Positions 1-5,307 of a stretch of DNA of 7,194 bases are shown here, piece after piece. The notes under the pieces are model-generated. The model searched no databases. It was not told the DNA's origin and saw only the letters and a program-made list of their open reading frames with translations. Position numbers and translations under genes: made by a program. Source of the stretch: Bacteroidia bacterium (GTDB lineage: Bacteria; Bacteroidota; Bacteroidia; Flavobacteriales; NORP286). Numbering within the stretch: position 1 is the first letter of the stretch; every line of letters begins with the position of its first letter. The DNA is taken from NCBI GenBank assembly GCA_016763665.1, contig JAESTI010000142.1, positions 1-7,194 of the forward strand, read 5' to 3'.

Positions 1-413
1 GTATTCCAAGTAAGAAAATAATAAGCCGTGTCTGTAAATAAACTGTATTTCGTATGGGATTGGCTAGATGATTTATCATACAAAAGCGAATCTAAGGTTC
101 CATCATTTTTGTTACCATAAAATTCGATGTAATCCCCAGAATCAAAACTTCCATCTGTTTCCCCCTTTACATAAATATATTGCTCTGCGTTATTATGGAA
201 CAATTGAAAATTTCTGGGGTCTAAGACGGTTACATTAATATTGGCATCATTAAGAGCATCAAAATCTATTCTGTAGATCCCTTCTTTGGACACAGGAACC
301 TTAAAATAAACCTGAGAATAATCATCAATCCACTCATTACCATATTTCTGCTGGGAGAAAGAACTAACAGGAATGAGTATAAGTAAGAATGCTATTTGCT
401 TAACCAATCTCAT
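1..413 (-). CDS. porU2: Putative type IX secretion sortase PorU2 (N-terminal part only)
   Basis: This frame is open from an ATG at 413 to the window edge, giving 137 complete codons; the rest of the gene lies outside. The first about 20 residues (MRLVKQIAFLLILIPVSSFS) form a Sec signal peptide, with likely cleavage before or near QQKYGNEW. The mature start reads YGNEWIDDYSQVYFKVPVSKEGIYRI, followed by a segment with DPRNFQLFHNN, YIYVKGETDG and DYIEFYGNKNDGTLD. This opening resembles that of Bacteroidota PorU-type C25 (gingipain-like) proteins, where it precedes the peptidase domain. PorU is the sortase that removes the C-terminal sorting signal of type IX cargo and links the cargo to surface lipopolysaccharide. 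The catalytic His and Cys are not in the window, so peptidase activity is not shown. The gene starts 17 bp after the PorV-family gene, consistent with an operon, and that pairing is the main support for the name. It could instead be another secreted surface protein sharing this N-terminal module. Confidence 0.62.
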   Translation of the reverse strand, partial: MRLVKQIAFLLILIPVSSFSQQKYGNEWIDDYSQVYFKVPVSKEGIYRIDFDALNDANINVTVLDPRNFQLFHNNAEQYIYVKGETDGSFDSGDYIEFYGNKNDGTLDSLLYDKSSSQSHTKYSLFTDTAYYFLTWN

Positions 414-430
414 CTTATAGAACCTAAAAT

Positions 431-1525
431 CTACCTTCGATCCTTTTTCTGTTCAAAGTCAATCCTTAAAGAAAACACATTGGAATACAAAGCAACTGAT
501 TGATCTCCAATATCCGTTAAAGCATAGTCTATTCGCAATTTTTTAATCCTAAGCCCCAGTCCAATGTTGGGTTGAAAATCGGAAACCAAACTACCACTTT
601 CAATATCGGTTGCTCTTTGATAGTTGCCCAATCCTCCTCGTAAATAGACAATACCTCTATATCCTAACTCAAAACCCCAGTGCGGATCAATATTGACAAA
701 TTTTGATCCCAAAAGTACATTCCGTTGTCCATCAAAAGTCATATCCAAATCTATAGAAGTAAGCAATTCAAATTTAGGTGAGATCTTCAATTTATAAGCA
801 CCCCCTAAAATCAATTTGGGAAGGGTCAATTCAAGGTGATTTTGAGGAATGATATTATCTGTTAACTGCCAAACTTCCTTAACTCTATCGGATAAAGTAA
901 AGTTCCATGCATTGAAAGTAGAAGTAATATCCCGCCCCATTAAACCAAGTTTCCATTTCTTTTTATCCAATTGCAAACCAACATCCACTCCAAATCCCCA
1001 TGCCTTGGCAAAATCACCAACAATTCTATGAATAATTTTCGCATTCACTCCATAACTTAAGCCTACCTTATTATTTACCTTATCAGCATACGACAAAATA
1101 AAAGCATAATCCGCCACAGAAAAGGAAGTGATCTTGCCATAATCAATATTTCCATTGGCATCAATTAGCTCGATAGTATTAGGAATATCATCAACCCCAA
1201 AACGGATCAATGAAAAGGCAAGTCTTCGATTTGAATCAAGAGGCATTGCAATCGCTCCATAATCGTATTTCGCAATACCTGCAAAATATTCAGCATGCAT
1301 CAATGACAACTGGCGATCACTTTTGATGTTGGTTAACCCTGCCGGATTCCAATAACCTGCAGTAACATCATTAACTATTGCAGTTTGGACATTTGACATA
1401 CCAAAAGCTCTTGCCCCCACTCCCAGGGACAAAAACTCATTACTGTATTTAGGAGCTGATCCAAATACCGAGATTGATAAAAATTGAGTTATTATTAATA
1501 GGAAAGTATATCCGCTTCCTCTCAT
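431..1525 (-). CDS. porV2: PorV/PorQ-family outer-membrane protein, likely PorV2 of type IX secretion
   Basis: The 364-residue product begins with a signal peptide (about residues 1-24, hydrophobic FLLIITQFLSISVFG). The mature start, KYSNEFLSLGVGARAFGM (26-43), leads into AGYWNPAGL (56-64), the N-terminal signature of the PorV/PorQ family of FadL-like barrels. The rest alternates short amphipathic strands with Gly/Asn turns and ends in an aromatic strand (VFSLRIDF, 350-357), as expected for an outer-membrane beta-barrel. PorV itself shuttles type IX cargo from the translocon to the PorU sortase. At 364 residues this protein is shorter than classical PorV (about 390-410), and its pairing with a downstream PorU-like gene suggests the paralogue called PorV2. 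The family is firm; the PorV2 assignment rests on memory of similar proteins and on context. The ATG at 1525 gives a sensible signal peptide, and no clear Shine-Dalgarno sequence precedes it. It is divergently arranged with pssA. Confidence 0.8.
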   Translation of the reverse strand: MRGSGYTFLLIITQFLSISVFGSAPKYSNEFLSLGVGARAFGMSNVQTAIVNDVTAGYWNPAGLTNIKSDRQLSLMHAEYFAGIAKYDYGAIAMPLDSNRRLAFSLIRFGVDDIPNTIELIDANGNIDYGKITSFSVADYAFILSYADKVNNKVGLSYGVNAKIIHRIVGDFAKAWGFGVDVGLQLDKKKWKLGLMGRDITSTFNAWNFTLSDRVKEVWQLTDNIIPQNHLELTLPKLILGGAYKLKISPKFELLTSIDLDMTFDGQRNVLLGSKFVNIDPHWGFELGYRGIVYLRGGLGNYQRATDIESGSLVSDFQPNIGLGLRIKKLRIDYALTDIGDQSVALYSNVFSLRIDFEQKKDRR

Positions 1526-1639
1526 ATGCTTGAATACCTTACAAAAATCAATTTCTCTTTAAAATTAAACGTAAATTTATAATAATCATTGTTCTTATAG
1601 ATTAATAAAAAAATCTATTATCTTGCATTAAGATATTCT
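1526..1639. promoter_or_regulatory. Divergent intergenic region between porV2 and pssA
   Basis: This 114-bp, strongly AT-rich gap lies between two divergent starts, so it should hold promoters for both directions. On the plus strand, TATCTTG at 1619-1625 partly fits the Bacteroidota -7 element TAnnTTTG, but the nearest upstream TTG (1589-1591) is 27 bp away, longer than the usual spacing. On the minus strand, TAAATTTA and TAATTTTA are each one mismatch from TAnnTTTG, without a good -33 partner. A perfect 7-bp inverted repeat, ATAGATT (1597-1603) and AATCTAT (1612-1618) around an 8-base loop, sits in the middle and might be an operator, although such repeats arise easily in AT-rich DNA. The location is secure from gene layout; no individual promoter is. 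Confidence 0.45.
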
Positions 1640-2374
1640 ATGTCAATTGGTAAACAAATACCGAATTTTTTTACCCTCCTTAATTTAGTTTTTGGATGCT
1701 TGTCCATTACTAATTCTTTCAGCAATAATCAGGATTGGGCTGCCTACTTCATTGGTTTTGCTGCAATCGCTGATTTTCTAGACGGGTTTCTTGCAAAAAA
1801 GCTTAATGCGACTAGTCGTCTTGGGAAAGAGCTTGATTCTCTGGCAGATATGGTATCATTTGGTGTAGCTCCGGCAGCTATGCTATATCACATGATAAAG
1901 TATCCCTATATGGAAGGTCTTTCGATGGGTGATTATGCTAAATTACTTGGAATTGCCCATTTCGCTTGCTATTTAGCTTATTTAATAACCGTTTTCTCAG
2001 CAATAAGACTTGCTAAATTCAATGTTGATGAAGATCAGGAACATGAATTTAAAGGATTACCAACTCCGGCAAATGCTTTATTTATATCATACCTATTCTT
2101 ACTCACAAAAGCGGACCTTTGGGGGTTAAAAGGTTACATTTTAAATCCGTTTTTCCTGGTATTGCTCACCATTGTATTGTGTTACCTATTGGTATCTAAA
2201 ATTCCTATGTTCTCTATGAAGTTTCAAACATATTCATGGGGTGAAAACAAAATAAAGTATATTTTCTTGTTGATATCATTAGCCTTACTTATTCAATTTT
2301 CTTTAGTTGGAATACCACTAATTATATTATTATATATGATTTTGTCGATCGTTAAATCAGTCGCAAGAATATGA
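1640..2374 (+). CDS. pssA: CDP-diacylglycerol--serine O-phosphatidyltransferase
   Basis: This integral membrane enzyme transfers phosphatidyl from CDP-diacylglycerol to L-serine, giving phosphatidylserine and CMP, the first committed step toward phosphatidylethanolamine. The 244-residue product carries the CDP-alcohol phosphatidyltransferase signature at residues 45-70: D45, D48-G49, A52-K53, G62, D66 and D70, with the four metal- and substrate-binding aspartates intact. The spacing fits the consensus, but the usual AR pair is AK (Arg to Lys at 53). The motifs IPNFFTLLNL (7-16), MVSFGVAP (71-78), AIRLAKFN (121-128) and GLPTPANA (139-146) are typical of the bacterial PssA subfamily and favour serine over glycerol-phosphate or inositol as acceptor. 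Several hydrophobic helices are visible, including about 102-120, 168-185 and 206-238. The ATG at 1640 is the natural start because PNxxTLxNL follows at once. The stop overlaps the purS start in ATGA, suggesting translational coupling. Confidence 0.93.
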   Translation: MSIGKQIPNFFTLLNLVFGCLSITNSFSNNQDWAAYFIGFAAIADFLDGFLAKKLNATSRLGKELDSLADMVSFGVAPAAMLYHMIKYPYMEGLSMGDYAKLLGIAHFACYLAYLITVFSAIRLAKFNVDEDQEHEFKGLPTPANALFISYLFLLTKADLWGLKGYILNPFFLVLLTIVLCYLLVSKIPMFSMKFQTYSWGENKIKYIFLLISLALLIQFSLVGIPLIILLYMILSIVKSVARI

Positions 2375-2625
2375 AGTACTTAGCCAACATCGACATAATG
2401 CCATTAAAGGAATTGCTTGATCCACAAGGGAAAGCGGTTACTTCCGGATTAAAAAACCTTGGCTTACAAGATATTAGTAATGTAAGAATAGGAAAACACA
2501 TTTCCTTGGAAGTTAGTGCCAAAGATAAAGATCAAGCACAAAATCAAGTTGAAACTGCTTGTAAAAAACTACTAGCCAATCAAGTTATAGAAAGCTACGA
2601 ATACAGCTTAGATGAAGTTGAATAA
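2371..2625 (+). CDS. purS: Phosphoribosylformylglycinamidine synthase subunit PurS
   Basis: The 84-residue protein matches PurS in length and key positions. It has LDPQGKAV (16-23), a central LG (30-31), VRIGKHI (38-44) and a C-terminal CKKLLANQVIESY segment (64-76). PurS is the small subunit that bridges PurL and PurQ in the three-subunit FGAM synthase, which makes formylglycinamidine ribonucleotide amidine from FGAR, glutamine and ATP in purine synthesis. Neither purQ nor small-type purL is beside it, so its partners must be encoded elsewhere. It overlaps pssA by 4 bp (ATGA) and the downstream peptidase gene by 14 bp, which argues for one transcript and coupled translation. No role in lipid synthesis is implied; the linkage is probably positional. 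Confidence 0.88.
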   Translation: MKYLANIDIMPLKELLDPQGKAVTSGLKNLGLQDISNVRIGKHISLEVSAKDKDQAQNQVETACKKLLANQVIESYEYSLDEVE

Positions 2626-3895
2626 ACTCATTCTCTTTTTACTTTCTTCCGTATTCTTCCTCTCATTAAAAGGCCAAAACCTTGATTTTGCTAAAGAAAT
2701 AATTGATTCTCTTACATCCCCAAGAATGCAAGGACGAGGATATGTGTTTGATGGAGATAAAATTGCAGCTAAGTTTATAACAAATGAATTTCAAAAACTA
2801 AATCTAAAATCATTTAATACTTCTGGTAACGAAGAGAAGTATTCCCAAAGGTTTTCTTTAACAGCGAACACTTTTCCTTACAATCTATCAGTAAAAATTG
2901 GCAACGAGGAACTTCAACCCGGATTGGATTACTTAGTTGCCGGAAACTCAGGCAGTACTTACGGAAAATATAAAATAAAATGGTTCAATAAATCAATCTT
3001 AGATGACCCCAAAAAATTCAAGAAATTTCAAAAAATAAATTTCAAGAAAAAAGCACTTTTTATAGATAAAACCGGAATTGATGATGGTCTATATAGTGCT
3101 GTACTAAAAATAATAGAAGTAAACCTGGTCGGTGCACCAGTTGTTGTTTCTGTATCCAGTAAAAAACTTCAATGGGAACAAGGGAGGCGACAATTAAATT
3201 ATTCTATTCTGAAAATTTCAAGAAAGGCCATCCCTTTCGGGAGGAAAAAAATATCGGTTAACATAAAAAATGACCTCAAAAGAAACTACCAAGGTCAAAA
3301 CCTCATAGGATATATTGAAGGCCAAGTACCAGACTCATTTGTTGTAGTTACAGCCCATTACGATCATCTCGGGAGGATGGGTCAAGTATATTTTCCCGGA
3401 GCAAATGATAATGCTAGTGGTATTGCCATGATGCTTGATCTGGCAAATCATTATTCAAAAAACAATCCAAAATATTCAATTGCTTTTATTGCCTTTAGTG
3501 GAGAAGAATTAGGCTTAGTTGGGTCTAAATACTATACGGAAAATCCTCTTTTTTCTTTGAAGAAAATTAAATTTTTGATAAATCTTGATATGATGGGTAA
3601 CGGAGAAAAGGGCATTACAGTTGTCAACGGAAAAGTCTTTGAAGATCATTTTGAAGAGTTGGAAAAGATCAACTCGGCAAACAATTACTTCGAAACTATT
3701 CTGAGTAGGGGCTACGCTCAAAATAGTGATCATTATTACTTCACTAAAAAAGGAGTTCCATCATTTTTTATTTTTACCAATGGTGGGACAGGAAATTATC
3801 ATGATATACAAGATAAACTTCAAACGCTTACCTTTGGAGGATACAACAGTGCTTTTAAATTAATAATTGATTTCATTTCGTCTTTGAATAATTAG
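2612..3895 (+). CDS. Exported M28-family zinc metallopeptidase (aminopeptidase-like)
   Basis: The 427-residue protein has an N-terminal signal peptide (hydrophobic ILFLLSSVFFLSL, cleavage near KGQ-N) and so acts in the periplasm or outside. The peptidase domain fills about residues 225-425 and keeps all M28 positions: H249 and D251 in TAHYDHLG, bridging D266 in GANDNASG, catalytic base E298 and ligand E299 in SGEELGLVGS, D326 in NLDMMG, and H397 in GNYHDI. A complete two-zinc site is therefore expected. The preceding region (about 90-220) is Lys-rich with predicted beta strands and lies where many M28 proteins carry a protease-associated domain; I cannot confirm that fold. Substrate is not readable; most relatives remove N-terminal residues from peptides. 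The ATG at 2612 lies 14 bp inside purS and gives a clean signal peptide, so that start is preferred. Confidence 0.88.
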   Translation: MKLNKLILFLLSSVFFLSLKGQNLDFAKEIIDSLTSPRMQGRGYVFDGDKIAAKFITNEFQKLNLKSFNTSGNEEKYSQRFSLTANTFPYNLSVKIGNEELQPGLDYLVAGNSGSTYGKYKIKWFNKSILDDPKKFKKFQKINFKKKALFIDKTGIDDGLYSAVLKIIEVNLVGAPVVVSVSSKKLQWEQGRRQLNYSILKISRKAIPFGRKKISVNIKNDLKRNYQGQNLIGYIEGQVPDSFVVVTAHYDHLGRMGQVYFPGANDNASGIAMMLDLANHYSKNNPKYSIAFIAFSGEELGLVGSKYYTENPLFSLKKIKFLINLDMMGNGEKGITVVNGKVFEDHFEELEKINSANNYFETILSRGYAQNSDHYYFTKKGVPSFFIFTNGGTGNYHDIQDKLQTLTFGGYNSAFKLIIDFISSLNN

Positions 3896-3913
3896 AGTCC
3901 GTCTTTATATTCC
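3883..3913 (+). promoter_or_regulatory. Candidate Bacteroidota-type promoter before rsmI
   Basis: TTTG at 3883-3886, in the last codons of the peptidase gene, is followed after 19 bp by TATATTCC at 3906-3913. This fits the Bacteroidota primary-sigma pattern of a TTTG-like -33 element and a TAnnTTTG -7 element, with two mismatches in the -7 box. A start near 3918-3922 would leave a short leader before the rsmI ATG at 3932. In AT-rich DNA such matches occur by chance, and rsmI may simply be read through from the upstream genes. Confidence 0.25.
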
Positions 3914-3931
3914 AAAAAAGAGAAAAGAACA

Positions 3932-4612
3932 ATGTTATACTTAGTTCCAACACCCATAGGAAATTTAAAAGACATTACTTATCGAGCAATTGAAATATTG
4001 AAGGAGGTCGATTTAATATTAGCTGAAGACACTCGACAAACCAAGAAACTGCTTGATCATTACAACATTGAAAATTCAATTCAATCACATCACAAATTCA
4101 ACGAACATCAAACTACATCTAACATTGTAAACAAATTGAGGGATGAAATTTCGATAGCACTTGTATCCGATGGAGGTACCCCGGGAATTTCTGATCCGGG
4201 TTATTTATTAGTTAGGGAGTGTTTAAAAGAAAATATAAAAGTTGAATGTTTACCGGGTGCCACTGCCCTTATTCCAGCTTTGGTTAATTCAGGTATCCCA
4301 TGTCATAATTTTATATTTGAGGGGTTTTTACCGGTTAAGAAAGGTCGTCAAACCAAACTTCAGGAACTTGAATCAGAAAAGCGAACCATGGTTTTTTATG
4401 AATCTCCACACAGGCTATTAAAAACGATTGCTCATTTTATTGAAACTTTTGGAGGCAATAGAAACGCATCAGTATCTAGAGAATTAACTAAAATTTATGA
4501 AGAAACAATAAGTGGAACACTCCAGGAAATTCAAGAATATTATCTAAACCATACTGTTAAAGGTGAGATTGTTATTGTAGTTGAGGGAAAATCAAAAAAA
4601 TTAAAGAAATAA
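3932..4612 (+). CDS. rsmI: 16S rRNA (cytidine-1402-2'-O)-methyltransferase RsmI
   Basis: The 226-residue protein is a tetrapyrrole-methylase-fold SAM enzyme with the full RsmI set: VPTPIGNL (5-12), AEDTR (31-35), SDGGTPGISDPG (79-90), LPGATA (107-112), FEGFLP (129-134), YESPHR (156-161) and RELTK (183-187), ending in GEIVIVVEG. RsmI 2'-O-methylates C1402 in the decoding centre of 16S rRNA, acting with RsmH at the same nucleotide. It is shorter than the 286-residue E. coli enzyme because it stops just after the conserved core and lacks the C-terminal extension. The ATG at 3932 places the PTPIGN motif right at the N-terminus, as in the family, so the start is secure. The gene lies 36 bp after the M28 peptidase and is followed by a palindromic repeat. 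Confidence 0.96.
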   Translation: MLYLVPTPIGNLKDITYRAIEILKEVDLILAEDTRQTKKLLDHYNIENSIQSHHKFNEHQTTSNIVNKLRDEISIALVSDGGTPGISDPGYLLVRECLKENIKVECLPGATALIPALVNSGIPCHNFIFEGFLPVKKGRQTKLQELESEKRTMVFYESPHRLLKTIAHFIETFGGNRNASVSRELTKIYEETISGTLQEIQEYYLNHTVKGEIVIVVEGKSKKLKK

Positions 4613-4621
4613 CTCTTATAA

Positions 4622-4721
4622 AATAGGACACTGATTTATTAGGATGATTATGATTGTTACTGATTTTATACTTTTATAATCTTAAAATATCATAACAAAT
4701 CAGTATTATCAGTGTACTATT
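4622..4721. repeat. 100-bp imperfect palindromic element with 14-bp terminal inverted repeats
   Basis: The ends AATAGGACACTGAT (4622-4635) and ATCAGTGTACTATT (4708-4721) are inverted copies matching at 13 of 14 positions. Further inside, TGTTACTGAT (4655-4664) has an inverted, gapped counterpart around 4689-4697 (ATCATAACA). The hexamer ACTGAT occurs four times, twice on plus (4630-4635, 4659-4664) and twice on minus (4699-4704, 4708-4713); three copies extend to ACTGATTT. The whole could fold as a long, bulged hairpin. It fills nearly all the gap between rsmI and the phosphatase gene and has no coding potential. It looks like a small dispersed intergenic repeat or MITE-like unit, though a regulatory hairpin or paired operator is also possible. 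No T-run follows it, so it is not a classic terminator. Confidence 0.65.
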
Positions 4722-4732
4722 CAAATTCCTTT

Positions 4733-5284
4733 ATGAACTTGACTTTAAAATTTTTATATACAATTTCAATAATTCTATTTTCTTCTTTTGGGTTTGCTCA
4801 ATCGGACTTAGATAGGCCTAAAGACTGGGCATCCTCGGTCTCTTCAGAAGAAATAGATAATCTTTATAGAGTTTCCGATAATCTCTATCGCTGTGCTCAA
4901 CCTAGTAAAGAAGGGTTTAAAGAGCTTCGTAATATGGGAATCAAAACTGTAGTGAACCTTCGTTTAAAGAAAAAAGACAAAAGACTGTTAAAAGATATTG
5001 ACTTTAAATATTTCCATATCCCCATGATGGCAAGAAAGCCCAAGCTAATGCAATATCAAGAATTCCTGGATATAATTTCAGATGAATCCAATCACCCCAT
5101 ATTAGTACATTGTTGGCATGGCTCTGACAGAACCGGAACTGCTGTGGCACTTTACCGAATAGAATATCAGGATTGGGAAAATCAAAAAGCCTTGGAGGAA
5201 ATGACCAACGGAGGGTTTGGCTACCATAAGGTTTTTAAAAAACTGCCAATCATTATCAATAAATATTCTTCAGTCAAAAAATAG
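4733..5284 (+). CDS. Exported dual-specificity/tyrosine phosphatase family protein
   Basis: With the ATG at 4733 the product has 183 residues and a textbook signal peptide (MNLTLKFLYTISIILFSSFGFA, cleavage near residue 22-23), so it is exported. An in-frame GTG at 4712 would add seven residues, but it lies within the right arm of the palindromic repeat and spoils the signal peptide; I prefer 4733. The phosphatase P-loop is HCWHGSDRTG (126-135), with nucleophile C127 and phosphate-binding R133 in the CX5R motif. Upstream, NLYRCAQPSKEGFKELRNMGIKTVVNLR (50-77 region) is the typical start of bacterial atypical dual-specificity phosphatases. No Asp lies in the loop where the general acid is usually found (about 95-110). 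Substrate is unknown: phosphotyrosine/serine proteins, phospholipids or inositol phosphates are all possible. Periplasmic enzymes of this class exist, such as TpbA of Pseudomonas. It lies 23 bp before lnt. Confidence 0.85.
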   Translation: MNLTLKFLYTISIILFSSFGFAQSDLDRPKDWASSVSSEEIDNLYRVSDNLYRCAQPSKEGFKELRNMGIKTVVNLRLKKKDKRLLKDIDFKYFHIPMMARKPKLMQYQEFLDIISDESNHPILVHCWHGSDRTGTAVALYRIEYQDWENQKALEEMTNGGFGYHKVFKKLPIIINKYSSVKK

Positions 5285-5296
5285 TCCTTAATTTTG
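5266..5296 (+). promoter_or_regulatory. Candidate internal promoter before lnt
   Basis: TAATTTTG at 5289-5296 is a perfect match to the Bacteroidota -7 consensus TAnnTTTG. TTC at 5266-5268, 20 bp upstream, is a weak stand-in for the TTG at -33. Transcription would start around 5300-5303, only a few bases before the lnt ATG at 5308. The match lies between the phosphatase stop and lnt and might give lnt-trmB its own transcription, but the short leader and imperfect -33 make it tentative. Confidence 0.28.
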
Positions 5297-5307
5297 AATT
5301 TGATCAA

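Noticed and set aside
849..1031. Plus-strand 60-codon open frame inside porV2
   Set aside because: It is antisense to a well-supported gene, has no recognisable motif, and is rich in Ser, Pro and His as expected for a shadow frame.
3515..3733. Minus-strand 72-codon open frame inside the M28 peptidase gene
   Set aside because: It overlaps the catalytic core (E298-D326 region) of a clear gene and shows no family features.
3896..3931. Terminator or small RNA between the peptidase gene and rsmI
   Set aside because: The 36-bp gap has no GC-rich stem and a purine run in place of a T-tract.
4622..4721. Rho-independent terminator after rsmI
   Set aside because: The hairpin is long, AT-rich and bulged, and no T-run follows the right arm, so the classic terminator form is missing.
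4712..4732. GTG start for the phosphatase gene
   Set aside because: The GTG is part of the right arm of the palindromic repeat, and the extra residues come before an otherwise ideal signal peptide starting at the ATG at 4733.
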